Shown here: one piece after another, positions 1 to 8,390 of the stretch
Position numbering within the stretch: the stretch's first letter is position 1
Layout: every line of letters begins with the position of its first letter
NCBI RefSeq assembly: GCF_014643635.1
Contig: NZ_BMJV01000002.1
Location: forward strand, 248,001-312,000
Direction of reading: 5' to 3'
From: Salipiger pallidus
Lineage (GTDB): Bacteria > Pseudomonadota > Alphaproteobacteria > Rhodobacterales > Rhodobacteraceae
Length of the DNA: 64,000 nt
Made by a program: the position numbers and the translations under genes
Notes under the pieces: generated by a model
What the model was told of the DNA's origin: nothing
The model's input: the letters and a program-made list of their open reading frames with translations, nothing else
Database searches by the model: none

Positions 1-545
1 GAGACGAAGACCACGCGGCTGTCGAAATAGCCGGTTTCGCCGGTAAGGCGCGAATAGACCTGGTCGGCCACCTTGTGGGCCAGCCGGCGCCAGCCATCGG
101 AAGTTGCGGCGAACTGCATGCCGTCGCCAAGCTCGGTCCCGGCAAAGACATCCCAGACGCGGAACTTGACGTTCACCCGGCCGCCTTCCTCTGAGACCGC
201 GCCGGTCAGCAGCACCAGCGCGTTGATCGCCCGCCAGTCAGCGAACTGCACGGGGCTTTCAAAGCTGCTCACCCGGCTGATGTGCGACTCGCGCGGGATC
301 TCGCGGAAGAGGCCCGTTCCGGTGAGGTCCTCGGCGATGACCCGGCCGATCTGCTGGGCCATCTGCTGCGCGCCCGGGGTCTCGGCCACGAAATCGGGAG
401 CGGCAAATGCCATCGGCTCGATGGTGCCTTCGGTGATCTCGATGCGCAGCGGTCCGTCCTGGGCCTGCGCGGTGGCGGGCGCCAGAACCAGCGGCGCGAG
501 CATCGCAAGCGCGACGGCGGCGGCCCTGCTCAGCAGCTTTTTCAT
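1..545 (-). CDS. tolB: TolB, N-terminal part (cut by window edge)
   Basis: Periplasmic beta-propeller protein of the Tol-Pal system, which links inner membrane, peptidoglycan and outer membrane during division. Only about the first 181 residues are in the window; the gene continues past position 1. The start ATG (complement of 543-545) has an AAGGAG-type ribosome site just upstream and opens a clear signal peptide ([19 protein letters not shown], then Ala-Gln-Ala). The rest shows the TolB N-terminal domain with its [14 protein letters not shown]-type stretch. It lies downstream of tolA on the same strand, in the usual tolQRAB order. Identification rests on family resemblance plus operon position. 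Confidence 0.9.
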   Translation of the reverse strand, partial: MKKLLSRAAAVALAMLAPLVLAPATAQAQDGPLRIEITEGTIEPMAFAAPDFVAETPGAQQMAQQIGRVIAEDLTGTGLFREIPRESHISRVSSFESPVQFADWRAINALVLLTGAVSEEGGRVNVKFRVWDVFAGTELGDGMQFAATSDGWRRLAHKVADQVYSRLTGETGYFDSRVVFV

Positions 546-631
546 GACAACTCTCTCCTTGCAGGGCCTTACGCGGCCCGCTTGTGGTTTGCTCGAACCA
601 TGCAACCCCTGACCGGCTGGGGCAAGTGACG

Positions 632-671
632 GGCCAGTGAACTGGCCGGTGAACAGGCCAGTGATTTGGCC
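632..671. repeat. Tandem imperfect palindromes between tolA and tolB
   Basis: Two copies of a GGCCAGTGA...TGGCC unit lie 24 bases apart. The first, GGCCAGTGAACTGGCC at 632-647, can fold as a 7-bp stem with a 2-base loop. The second, GGCCAGTGATTTGGCC at 656-671, has a 5-bp stem. They sit in the 161-bp tolA-tolB spacer. There is no U-run, so they are not an obvious terminator; they could be an mRNA-stability or processing element or a protein site. Function is not known. Confidence 0.5.
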
Positions 672-706
672 ATTGACCAGGTTTATGAGGGGGCGGGTCA
701 TGTGGG

Positions 707-1894
707 TCACCTCATCTGGCTGGGGTTGAAGGTCATCTCGACCTGCTTCCATTGCTGGTACTTGTCCTGCGGTAGGTCGTATCCGCCGTCCTGGCAGCGC
801 AGGATGGCCCGGCGTGCGGCCTGGAAGGCAATCTCGGCAGCCGAGGCGCTGCCGCCCTGCGAGCCAAGCATGCGGATGCTCGAACTGACGACTTGCCCGT
901 TGGGCTGCATCTCCATCCCCACGGTGACCGTGGTATTGGCTGCCTCCGATCCCACGTCGACCACCCAGCAGCGCTGCACCGCGATGCGGAAGCCCTCGCG
1001 CTCGCCCGAGGTCAGGGGCGGGCCGCTGGGGCCTTCCTGCGCCGGGGCACCGCCACCGCCGCCCGCAAGGGCCTCGGCGATTGCATCTGCCACGGCATCG
1101 TCGGTCGCGTTGTCCTGCGGGGCAGGGGCCGGTTCAGGCTCGGGCTCGGGGGCAGGCGTATCGTTCGATGCGCTCTGCGTCGGGGCCGGCTCCTCGGCGG
1201 GTTCCGGCTCCGGCTCGGGACGCGAGGCGACATTGGCGGGACGGGTGCGCGGGCGCACCGAAGCATCGGGGGCGCGGGCAGGGTCTTCGTCCGCCTCGGT
1301 CACGATCTCGGTCGTGGCCTCTTCGGGGGCGGTTTCTTCCTGCTGCTCCTCGGCGATTTCGGGGCTTTCGGCCTCCTGTTCGGCGGCTTGCTGCGTTTCC
1401 TCGGCGATGGTGGCCTCGGGCGACGGCTCGGGCACGGCTTCGGGCGCCACGCGGTCGGCGGGGCGGGGCACCGGGCGCGGCGCGATATCCGGGGCCAGCA
1501 CTTCGGGCAAGGGCTCGGGCGCGGGGGGGGCGGGGACGGGCTCCGGTTCTGGCGTGGGCTCGGGGGCCGGCTGAGGCGTGGGCTCCGGGGCAGGCGCTGG
1601 TTCGGGTTCCGGCGTGGGCTCTGGCTGGGGCTCCGGCTCGGGTTGCGGCTCCGGCTGAGGCGCGGGTTCGGGCGCAGGCTCGGGTTCCGGGGCGGGGGGC
1701 GCCTCGGTTTCGGCCTCGGGCTGCGGATCTGCGCCGGTGGAGGGCTGCGTCATCGCGGCGAACTCGGCCTCCGAGATCATCGACACAGACGACACCTGCA
1801 TCTCCGGCGGGTCAGGCCGGAACACGTTGCCGATCAGCAACCAGAGGATCACCAGGGCGTGCACCCCGGCGGATATGAGGAAACTCCTGCTCAA
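707..1894 (-). CDS. tolA: TolA, energy-transducing envelope protein
   Basis: Inner-membrane-anchored protein that carries proton-motive-force-driven movement from TolQR to TolB and Pal. The 395-residue product has one N-terminal membrane helix (about residues 5-22). A very long Pro/Glu/Ala-rich low-complexity region (about 55-290) should span the periplasm. A globular C-terminal domain has two cysteines (RCWVVD and LRCQDGG), as in TolA/TonB-like C-termini. Escherichia coli TolA has an Ala/Lys-rich helical middle; the Pro-Glu version is the usual alphaproteobacterial form. It starts 10 bp after tolR stops. The repetitive DNA creates long meaningless open frames on the opposite strand. Confidence 0.9.
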   Translation of the reverse strand: MSRSFLISAGVHALVILWLLIGNVFRPDPPEMQVSSVSMISEAEFAAMTQPSTGADPQPEAETEAPPAPEPEPAPEPAPQPEPQPEPEPQPEPTPEPEPAPAPEPTPQPAPEPTPEPEPVPAPPAPEPLPEVLAPDIAPRPVPRPADRVAPEAVPEPSPEATIAEETQQAAEQEAESPEIAEEQQEETAPEEATTEIVTEADEDPARAPDASVRPRTRPANVASRPEPEPEPAEEPAPTQSASNDTPAPEPEPEPAPAPQDNATDDAVADAIAEALAGGGGGAPAQEGPSGPPLTSGEREGFRIAVQRCWVVDVGSEAANTTVTVGMEMQPNGQVVSSSIRMLGSQGGSASAAEIAFQAARRAILRCQDGGYDLPQDKYQQWKQVEMTFNPSQMR

Positions 1895-1904
1895 TCAGGC
1901 CCCC

Positions 1905-2390
1905 TCAGCCGTCCGACGCGCCGTCCATGGCAGGCCCGCCCGCATCGGTCACCAGACCGATCGAGGAAAAGCCGCCACGGTTCAGCGCACCCATCACCTG
2001 GGCGACGGTCTGGTAAGGCACCGCGCCGTCCGCCCGCAGGAAAATGCGGTCGTCGGCGCGTTCGGTGGCGATGGCCCGCAGGCGGTTCACCAGGTCGTCC
2101 ATCGGCACTTCGGTGGTCTGGATGGTGACCAGCCCGTCGGCGGTGATGGTCACCGTCAGGGGCTCTTCGGCCTCCGAGGGCAGGGCGGTGGCCGCCGTCT
2201 TGGGCAGCTCCACCGGCACGCCGACCGTCAGAAGGGGCGCCGCGACCATGAAGATGATCAGCAGCACCAGCATCACGTCGACCATGGGAGTCACGTTGAT
2301 CTCGGCCATGGGCTGGGCGCCGCCACCGCCGTGGCGCCGCCGCCTGCGGCCTCCGCCGCCGCCTCCGGGTTTCATCACACCGCCGCCCAT
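1905..2390 (-). CDS. tolR: TolR, proton-channel subunit
   Basis: Single-pass partner of TolQ in the proton-driven motor of the Tol-Pal system (ExbD/TolR family). The 161-residue protein has a Gly/Arg-rich cytoplasmic N-terminus, the family signature MAEINVTPMVDVMLVLLIIF with the membrane-embedded Asp of the proton path (VDVML), and a periplasmic domain of about 110 residues. It begins 3 bp after the tolQ stop codon, so translation is probably coupled. The polyglycine and polyarginine leader is unusual in composition, but a basic leader is common in alphaproteobacterial TolR. Confidence 0.93.
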   Translation of the reverse strand: MGGGVMKPGGGGGGRRRRRHGGGGAQPMAEINVTPMVDVMLVLLIIFMVAAPLLTVGVPVELPKTAATALPSEAEEPLTVTITADGLVTIQTTEVPMDDLVNRLRAIATERADDRIFLRADGAVPYQTVAQVMGALNRGGFSSIGLVTDAGGPAMDGASDG

Positions 2391-2393
2391 GGA

Positions 2394-3089
2394 TCAGGAA
2401 TCCAGCTGGCGCGAAAGGATGGTCGAGAATTCGTCGGCAAAGGCCTCGTAGCCCGAGATCACCCGGGACGCGTCCGCCGACAGCTTGTTGTAGAAAATCA
2501 CTGCCGGGATCGCCGCGATCAGGCCAAGCGCGGTGGCAAACAGCGCCTCTGCGATGCCGGGGGCCACGACCACGAGCGAGGTGTCCTGCTGCGAGGCGAT
2601 CTCGATGAAGGCGTGCATGATGCCCCAGACCGTACCGAAGAGGCCGACGAAGGGTGCGGTGCTGCCCACGGTGGCCAGTACCGGCAGGCCGCGCTGCAGC
2701 TCTTCGGCCTCTTTCTGGATGGCAACATCCATGGAGCGGTCGATGCGGGCGTGCGCGCCGGCGATCAGCGCGCCGTCATCGCGGTGCGAGCGGCGCCATT
2801 CGGTCATCCCTGCGGCAAAGACACGCTGGGCGCGGCCCTTGGGTTCGGCACCGATCTGGTCATAGAGCTCGTCCAGCGGCTCGCCGGACCAGAAGGCGCG
2901 GTCGAACTTGGCGGCCTCCTGGCGGGCGCGGCGGTAGCTGACGACCTTTTCGAAGATGATGGCCCAGCCCCAGACCGACGACAGGACCAGAAGGAACATC
3001 ACGATCTTAACCGTGAGGGTGGCACGTGCGAAAAGGCCCCACATGGAGAAATCGATCTCCTGCGCGACCGCAAGGGTTTGTGGATCCAT
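2394..3089 (-). CDS. tolQ: TolQ, proton-channel subunit
   Basis: Multi-pass inner-membrane subunit of the TolQR motor (MotA/TolQ/ExbB family), 231 residues. An N-terminal helix near residues 15-45 is followed by a cytoplasmic stretch and two C-terminal helices. These contain the family signature around TVGSTAPFVGLFGTVWGIM and the GIAEALFATALGL helix. First gene of the tolQRAB unit, with a plausible promoter in the 196-bp gap upstream. Spacing to tolR is 3 bp. Confidence 0.93.
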   Translation of the reverse strand: MDPQTLAVAQEIDFSMWGLFARATLTVKIVMFLLVLSSVWGWAIIFEKVVSYRRARQEAAKFDRAFWSGEPLDELYDQIGAEPKGRAQRVFAAGMTEWRRSHRDDGALIAGAHARIDRSMDVAIQKEAEELQRGLPVLATVGSTAPFVGLFGTVWGIMHAFIEIASQQDTSLVVVAPGIAEALFATALGLIAAIPAVIFYNKLSADASRVISGYEAFADEFSTILSRQLDS

Positions 3090-3163
3090 AAGCCTGCTCT
3101 TCTCTCTCGGGCCCGCGTGTACTGCTTTGACGTGTGTCGCTTTCCGGGGCCTCGTTACACGCG

Positions 3164-3193
3164 ATTCTAGCCCAGTTGCAGGGACATTTCCAA
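3164..3193 (-). promoter_or_regulatory. Candidate sigma-70-type promoter for tolQRAB
   Basis: On the minus strand the tolQ leader contains TTGGAA (3193-3188), an 18-base spacer and TAGAAT (3169-3164). This is a good match to a housekeeping promoter, about 75 bp before the tolQ start. It is the best hexamer pair I found in the 196-bp gap between ybgC and tolQ. A promoter here would make tolQRAB independent of ybgC. Confidence 0.4.
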
Positions 3194-3285
3194 CACATTG
3201 CCGTCATGAACCGTGTGAGGCGGCCTTTGTGCCATGGCTCCGGCGGCTTTCCGCCTGAGCACACCGGGCCGCGAAGCGAGAGGAC

Positions 3286-3684
3286 CTAGTGAACCTTGCG
3301 GCGCAGCTCCTGCGGCAGGCGCGTGGGGTGCCCGTCGAGGGTCATCGCGACCAGCGTGACATCGGCGGAGAACAGCAGCTCGCCCGCCCGCAGAACCTCT
3401 TGGTGGAGGGTCAGGCGCACGCCGCTGACCTGCCCGACGCGGGTGGTCACGCTCAGCTGATCCTCGAACCGGGCGGGGGCGCGGTAATCGGCCTCGATGC
3501 GGCGCAGGACAAAGACCACGCCCTGCGTGTCACGCAGGGCAAGCTGGTCCACGCCCATGGCCCGCACCCAGTCCGAGCGGCCCCGTTCGATGAACTTGAG
3601 GTAGTTTGCATGGTAGACGATGCCCGCCATGTCCGTGTCCTCGTAATGGACGGTGACCGCGAACTCGTGGACCTGGTGGCTCAT
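3286..3684 (-). CDS. ybgC: YbgC-type acyl-CoA thioesterase
   Basis: Hot-dog-fold thioesterase of the tol-pal-associated YbgC/4-hydroxybenzoyl-CoA thioesterase family, 132 residues. The signature near the N-terminus, VHYEDTDMAGIVYHANYLKFIERGR, carries the conserved catalytic Asp in the D-x-x-G-x-V-x-x-x-x-Y pattern. The start at 3684 is chosen because it sits just before this fold; the frame stays open upstream, but that extension is unrelated low-complexity sequence. It precedes tolQ on the same strand, as in many proteobacteria. The protein is thought to act on acyl-CoA or acyl-ACP in phospholipid metabolism. Confidence 0.88.
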   Translation of the reverse strand: MSHQVHEFAVTVHYEDTDMAGIVYHANYLKFIERGRSDWVRAMGVDQLALRDTQGVVFVLRRIEADYRAPARFEDQLSVTTRVGQVSGVRLTLHQEVLRAGELLFSADVTLVAMTLDGHPTRLPQELRRKVH

Positions 3685-3795
3685 GCTTTCCCCGCTTGGT
3701 GGCGCGCTGCGCTGCGGCGGACCGTAGAAGGGGCGGCGAAAGGGCGCAAGCCCCGCATCTTCCCCTTTGCGCCCCAAGGGCATAGCGTCCGCGCC

Positions 3796-4983
3796 ATGAT
3801 GACCGCGCTGATCATTGCCACCACCGTTCTGGCCGCCGGGCTGTTGCTTTGGCCGCGGCTGGCGCGGGCGCGGCTGTGGCGGGCGACGCTGACGCCGCTG
3901 GCCTCGATCATCGGCAGCGGGTTCCTCGTTCTGGGGCCGATCCTGAACCATGCCTACGGCGCCTGGGCGCCCCTGGTGATGGCTGGGCTCTGCGCGCTGG
4001 CATGGGCCTTTGGCGCGGCGATCCGCTTCAACATACGCCGCCGGGCAGCCGGTCCGCGCTCTGCGCCAGAGGCGTGGCTCGAAGACGCGGCGTCATGGGC
4101 GCTGAGCTTTGCCTACTTCATCTCGGTCGCCTACTACCTCAACCTCTTCGGGGCGTTCGGCACCGACCTGACGCCTTGGAACGATGCGGTGCATGCGCGC
4201 ATCCTCACCTCCGCCGTGCTGCTGGTCATCCTCGGGATCGGCTGGACCCGGGGATTTGCCGCGCTTGAACGACTGGAGCAGGTGACCGTGGGGCTGAAGC
4301 TGGCGATCATCGCCGGGCTTCTGGTGGGGCTGGCGTGGTTCTTTGCCGATCGGGCCGGGCAGGGGGCGCTGACGCTGACCCCGCCCACGGAGACCGGCTG
4401 GCCCGCGCTGGCGCTGGCCTTCGGCCTCATCGTCACCGTGCAGGGGTTCGAGACCTCGCGCTATCTTGGCGACAGCTACACCGCCGGGGAACGCATCGTG
4501 TCGATGAAAATCGCCCAGGGCGTCTCGGCGGTGATCTACATGGCCTATGTGCTGCTCATCGCCTATGTCTTTGCCCCCGATGCGGTCGGACTGAGCGAGA
4601 CTGCGATCATCGGCCTCATGGCGCTGGTTGCGCCGATCCTGCCGCTGATGCTGACCGCCGCCGCGCTGGCCGCGCAGTTCAGCGCCGCCATCGCCGACAC
4701 CGGCGGCGCGGGCGGATTGGTGCAGGAACTGACCCGGGGCCGGGTGCCCGAGCGGCTGAGCTATGCTGTCCTCGTAGCCTTTGGGGTGCTGCTGACATGG
4801 GGCGCGGACGTATTCGAGATCATCTCATACGCCTCCCGCGCCTTTGCCACCTATTACGCGCTGCAAAGCGCCATCGCCGCCACCGGCGCGCTGAAGGAAG
4901 GCAAGCACCTGACAGCACTGGGCTTTTCGGCGCTGGCGGTGCTGGGTACGGTGATCGCCCTGTTCGGCACGCCGGTGGAATAG
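3796..4983 (+). CDS. APC-like multi-pass membrane protein
   Basis: Unnamed integral membrane protein of 395 residues with about 10-11 predicted hydrophobic helices. Near the N-terminus it has LASIIGSGFLVLGPIL, which resembles the helix-1 IGSG substrate-binding motif of amino acid/polyamine/organocation transporters. A later QGFETSRYLGDSY segment resembles the helix-6 G-x-E motif. Transport of an amino acid or related solute is therefore possible but not shown. The start at 3796 is the first ATG before the hydrophobic region; the open frame runs further upstream but overlaps ybgC on the other strand. It is divergent from ybgC across 111 bp. Confidence 0.6.
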   Translation: MMTALIIATTVLAAGLLLWPRLARARLWRATLTPLASIIGSGFLVLGPILNHAYGAWAPLVMAGLCALAWAFGAAIRFNIRRRAAGPRSAPEAWLEDAASWALSFAYFISVAYYLNLFGAFGTDLTPWNDAVHARILTSAVLLVILGIGWTRGFAALERLEQVTVGLKLAIIAGLLVGLAWFFADRAGQGALTLTPPTETGWPALALAFGLIVTVQGFETSRYLGDSYTAGERIVSMKIAQGVSAVIYMAYVLLIAYVFAPDAVGLSETAIIGLMALVAPILPLMLTAAALAAQFSAAIADTGGAGGLVQELTRGRVPERLSYAVLVAFGVLLTWGADVFEIISYASRAFATYYALQSAIAATGALKEGKHLTALGFSALAVLGTVIALFGTPVE

Positions 4984-5088
4984 CCCGCTCATGTGCGCCT
5001 GCGCGCGGACCCTGCGCAGGCCCGCCCAATTGCCGCAGGACGTCCAGAAGCTAGTTTCTCGGTCAAATCAGGATCAGGAGTTGAGAAG

Positions 5089-6069
5089 ATGGGCTTGCTA
5101 GTCGACGGCCAATGGCGTGACGCTTGGGATTACACCAACGATGAAGGCACCTTCGAACGTTGGACCACCGATTTCCGCAACTGGATCACCGCCGACGGCA
5201 GCGCCGGCCCCTCGGGCGATGGTGGCTTCAAGGCGGAAGCCGGGCGCTACCATCTTTACGTCAGCTATGCCTGCCCATGGGCCCACCGCACCCTGATCTT
5301 CCGCAAGCTCAAGGGGCTCGAGGATCTCATCGGCGTCAGCGTGGTCAATCCCGAGATGCTGGGTGAAGGCTGGAGCTTCGAGGATTACCCCGGCGCCACC
5401 GGCGACACGCTCATGGGGCTGAACTACCTGCGCGAGGTCTACCTGAAGGTCGACCCGAAGATGTCGGGCCGGGTAACGGTTCCGGTGCTTTGGGACAAGC
5501 AGCGCCAGACCATCGTGTCGAATGAGAGCGCCGAGATCATCCGCATGCTCAACAGCGCCTTCGACGGTATAACCGGCAACACCGACGATTACTGGCCCGA
5601 GGAGCTGCGCGACGAGATCGAAGAGGTGAATTCGCCGATCTACGACAAGGTCAACAACGGCGTCTACAAGTCGGGATTTGCCACCTCGCAAAAGGCCTAC
5701 GACTCCGCGGTGGTGCCGCTGTTCGATACGCTCGACTGGATCGAGGAACGCCTGTCCGAAAGCCGCTACCTCGTGGGGGACCGGATTACCGAAGCGGACT
5801 GGCGGCTGTTCACTACGCTGATCCGTTTCGACAAGGTCTACGAGTGCCACTTCAAGTGCAACAAGCAGCGGGTCGTGGATTACCCTAATCTCTGGGCCTA
5901 TACCCGCGAGCTTTACCAGTGGCCGGGCGTGGCCGAGACGGTGAACTTCGACCACATCACGCGGCACTACTATTACAGCCACGACATGATCAATCCTGAG
6001 CGGATCGTGCCGATCTGCCCCGATCTCGACCTCATGGCACCGCACGGGCGTGAAGCGCTGGGCGCCTGA
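5089..6069 (+). CDS. yqjG: Glutathionyl-hydroquinone reductase (YqjG/EcM4 type)
   Basis: Xi-class glutathione transferase that reduces glutathionyl-hydroquinones using glutathione; cytoplasmic. The 326-residue protein has the catalytic YVSYACPWAHR motif (Cys in C-P-W-A) at about residue 64. The N-terminal half is thioredoxin-like, and the helical C-terminal half contains the YKSGFATSQKAYD and RLFTTLIRFD stretches typical of the family. The ATG at 5089 follows an AGGAG site at the usual distance; an open frame extends upstream without a ribosome site. Length matches the family. A convergent terminator follows. Confidence 0.9.
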   Translation: MGLLVDGQWRDAWDYTNDEGTFERWTTDFRNWITADGSAGPSGDGGFKAEAGRYHLYVSYACPWAHRTLIFRKLKGLEDLIGVSVVNPEMLGEGWSFEDYPGATGDTLMGLNYLREVYLKVDPKMSGRVTVPVLWDKQRQTIVSNESAEIIRMLNSAFDGITGNTDDYWPEELRDEIEEVNSPIYDKVNNGVYKSGFATSQKAYDSAVVPLFDTLDWIEERLSESRYLVGDRITEADWRLFTTLIRFDKVYECHFKCNKQRVVDYPNLWAYTRELYQWPGVAETVNFDHITRHYYYSHDMINPERIVPICPDLDLMAPHGREALGA

Positions 6070-6095
6070 GCGGCCCTGCCTTGCGGTGAAAGAGG

Positions 6096-6128
6096 AAGGC
6101 CCCGCGTCCAGCCCGGCGCGGGGCCTTT
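6096..6128. terminator. Bidirectional terminator after yqjG
   Basis: GC-rich hairpin with stem AAGGCCCCGCG / CGCGGGGCCTTT, lying between the yqjG stop and the convergent response-regulator gene. The U-run is short on both strands, so efficiency is uncertain. Confidence 0.6.
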
Positions 6129-6132
6129 GCCG

Positions 6133-6501
6133 TCAGCCCGCTGCGCTGTGGGCGTAATGTTCGACCATGGCGGCAAGGTCCCTCGGGGCGGTGGCGCTGG
6201 GCAGGTAGGCGCAGGCATTGGCGCAATGCTGGAAGATCGAGCCGTCGGAAAAGAAGGTGGTATTGGTGACGAAGACCACCCGCGCTTCGGGCCGCCGGTA
6301 GCTGGCGTAATCGGCCACGGCGAGGGCGCTGCCTTCCCCCAGCACGAGGTCGAGCACGATCACGTCGAAATCAGACACATGCAGCCTGCGAATTGCGAAG
6401 TCCTGCGTCGAGGCGGTTTCAACCAAGGCCCCAAGACGTTCGAGATGTCGCTGCCAGAGCAGCGCCAGATCCCGGCTGCTTTCCACGATGAGCACGCGCA
6501 T
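6133..6501 (-). CDS. Single-domain response-regulator-like protein, degenerate
   Basis: Stand-alone CheY-like receiver domain of 122 residues with no output domain. It begins MRVLIVESSRD, where one of the usual acidic pair is Glu. A likely phospho-acceptor Asp is in DVIVLDLVLGEG, and the beta-4 Thr is in VFVTNTT. The conserved beta-5 Lys (normally in a LPKP-like motif) is missing; the protein reads AYLPSATAP there. Phosphorylation-driven switching may therefore be impaired. No histidine kinase lies next to it. The start at 6501 is chosen because it begins the receiver fold; an upstream ATG in the same frame adds 27 unrelated residues. Confidence 0.65.
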   Translation of the reverse strand: MRVLIVESSRDLALLWQRHLERLGALVETASTQDFAIRRLHVSDFDVIVLDLVLGEGSALAVADYASYRRPEARVVFVTNTTFFSDGSIFQHCANACAYLPSATAPRDLAAMVEHYAHSAAG

Positions 6502-6642
6502 CCAATGCCTCCGCAAGACGACTAGCCTGATTGCCCAGGCCCGTTCACCTTGGAGCAATCGTCCCATTTCAATGCTGAACAAAATATTAACAATCGTTTT
6601 ACCTGGGTAAACAACTTGGAAAGGCCGGCGGGATACCGCTTG

Positions 6643-6670
6643 TTGCGCCTCTCCAATGTGCTGCTAGTGT
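6643..6670 (+). promoter_or_regulatory. Possible promoter for the lytic transglycosylase
   Basis: TTGCGC (6643-6648), a 16-base spacer and TAGTGT (6665-6670) lie about 30 bp before the start at 6699. The match is weak. The divergent gap 6502-6698 also holds a notably AT-rich stretch at 6575-6605 that could carry regulatory sites for either gene. Confidence 0.25.
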
Positions 6671-6698
6671 ACACGAACGATCTGGACCCGAGGATACC

Positions 6699-7874
6699 AT
6701 GCGCGCGATTTCCTGTCTTGCGGCACTTCTGTTGCCGGTCTCCGCACTGGCGCAGGAACAGGCTTGCGGCGGTGCCTTTCCCGATTTCGTCGCGGGGCTG
6801 AAGCAGGAAGCGGTGTCCCAGGGTCATGATCCGGCGCAGGTGGAGGCCTTTCTTGCGGGGGTACGGCAGGATCCGGCGGTGATCGAGGCGGACCGTTCGC
6901 AGGGGATCTTCCAGACGCCGTTTATCGACTTCTCGCGCCGGCTCATAAGCCAGGATCGGCTGGATCGGGGCCGGGCGCTCGGGCAGCAATGGTCCGGGGT
7001 CTTCGACCGCATCCAGAGCGATTACGGCATCGCCCCCGGCGTGCTGCTGGCATTCTGGGCCTTCGAGACCGATTACGGAAGTTTCCAAGGCGATTTCAAC
7101 ACGCTGAACGCGCTGGTGACCCTGTCTCACGATTGCCGTCGTCCCGAGCTTTTCCGGCCGCAGATCTTTGCGGCGCTGGAGCTCTACGAACGCGGCGATT
7201 TCGACCCCCGGACCACCACCGGTGCCTGGGCGGGCGAGATCGGGCAGGTGCAGATGCTGCCACGCGACATCCTCGAGAACGGCGTCGACGGAGACGGCGA
7301 CGGCCATGTGACGCTCAAGACTTCGGCGCCCGATGCGCTGATGTCGGGGGCGAAGATGCTGGCCGATCTGGGCTGGCGCTACGGCGAGCCGTGGCTGCAG
7401 GAGGTGACCCTGCCCGAGGGCATGGACTGGTCCCTGACCGGGCTGGAAACCACCATGACGGTGGCGGAATGGGAACGGCTCGGGGTCAGCGCCCGCAATG
7501 GTGCGCTTGACGACGGGCGGCTCGAGGCATCGATCCTCGTGCCGCAGGGGCGTGGCGGACCGGCCTTCATCGCGTACCCGAACTTTCGGGTCTATTTCGA
7601 ATGGAACCAGAGCTTCGTCTACGTGACCACCGCCGCCTATTTCGCCACGCGGCTCGAGGGGGCACCGGTCTATGATGCGGGCACACCACAGCCGGGATTG
7701 TCGGGGCCGCAGATGATCCGCCTGCAGGAGGCGCTGGCGCGCCGGGGCTACGACGTGGGCGAGATCGACGGCATCCTCGGCTCGGGCACCCGCTCGGCGG
7801 TGCGCGACATGCAGGCGCAGCTGGGCCTGCCGGCGGATGGTTGGCCCACGCCAGAGCTTTTGTCACTGCTCTGA
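6699..7874 (+). CDS. Lytic murein transglycosylase with peptidoglycan-binding domain
   Basis: Secreted enzyme that cleaves glycan strands to 1,6-anhydro products (MltB/SLT_2 family). The 391-residue protein has a signal peptide (MRAISCLAALLLPVSALAQ). The catalytic domain includes LLAFWAFETDYG, whose Glu is the expected general acid/base. AWAGEIGQVQMLPRDIL and the DGDGDGHVTLK stretch follow. A C-terminal PG_binding_1 repeat spans about residues 330-390 (LQEALARRGYDVGEIDGILG). The architecture and length match the family common in Rhodobacterales. No lipobox is seen, so it is predicted soluble in the periplasm. Confidence 0.88.
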   Translation: MRAISCLAALLLPVSALAQEQACGGAFPDFVAGLKQEAVSQGHDPAQVEAFLAGVRQDPAVIEADRSQGIFQTPFIDFSRRLISQDRLDRGRALGQQWSGVFDRIQSDYGIAPGVLLAFWAFETDYGSFQGDFNTLNALVTLSHDCRRPELFRPQIFAALELYERGDFDPRTTTGAWAGEIGQVQMLPRDILENGVDGDGDGHVTLKTSAPDALMSGAKMLADLGWRYGEPWLQEVTLPEGMDWSLTGLETTMTVAEWERLGVSARNGALDDGRLEASILVPQGRGGPAFIAYPNFRVYFEWNQSFVYVTTAAYFATRLEGAPVYDAGTPQPGLSGPQMIRLQEALARRGYDVGEIDGILGSGTRSAVRDMQAQLGLPADGWPTPELLSLL

Positions 7875-7973
7875 CCCTCGGCCCCGGGGGCGCTTTGCCC
7901 CGGCAGTCAGGCCATGTGCCCCCACTTGCCACTCATGCGGGAACCAGCGGAGCCTCTTGCCGGTTCATTGTCC

Positions 7974-8390
7974 ATGATACGCGATGTCTTCCTTCCCGGT
8001 GTGCTCATGGCACTGACCCAGCTCACGGTCTGTTCCCCGCAAGACCAGTCCGCCCCGGTCGAGCTGACCGCCATTCCCGCCGAGATGCACGGCCGCTGGG
8101 GCCTTGTCGAGGCCGACTGCGAGCCGGGCCGCGACGATGCCAAGGGGCTCATGGAAGTCACTGGCGACACGCTGACCTTTTACGAATCCCGCGGCACCCT
8201 CGGGCCCATCCTCGAAGGCGAGGAGGGCAGGATCGCCGCGCGGTTCGCCTTCGAGGGTGAGGGCATGTCGTGGGACCGCGACATTACCCTGACCCTGGGG
8301 GAGGAGGGCAAGACCCTCACCCGGTCGGAAGCCGACCCGGAGGCCGGGCCGGTCAACCTTGCCTACAGCCGTTGCGAGACGTCAGCCTAG
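7974..8390 (+). CDS. Small exported hypothetical protein
   Basis: 138-residue protein I do not recognise. A hydrophobic leader ([20 protein letters not shown]) ends in LTVCS, which could be a weak lipobox, followed by about 115 residues with repeated acidic and beta-rich segments ([26 protein letters not shown]). This pattern resembles small periplasmic proteins with a lipocalin/META-like beta sheet, but that is only a guess. Its stop overlaps the convergent adenine deaminase stop by 4 bases. The start is uncertain because the frame is open to 7914. Confidence 0.5.
   Translation: MIRDVFLPGVLMALTQLTVCSPQDQSAPVELTAIPAEMHGRWGLVEADCEPGRDDAKGLMEVTGDTLTFYESRGTLGPILEGEEGRIAARFAFEGEGMSWDRDITLTLGEEGKTLTRSEADPEAGPVNLAYSRCETSA

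Noticed and set aside
893-2128. Long plus-strand open frame opposite tolA
   Set aside because: It arises from the GC-rich Pro/Glu repeats of tolA; the protein is Arg/Gly low complexity with no family features.
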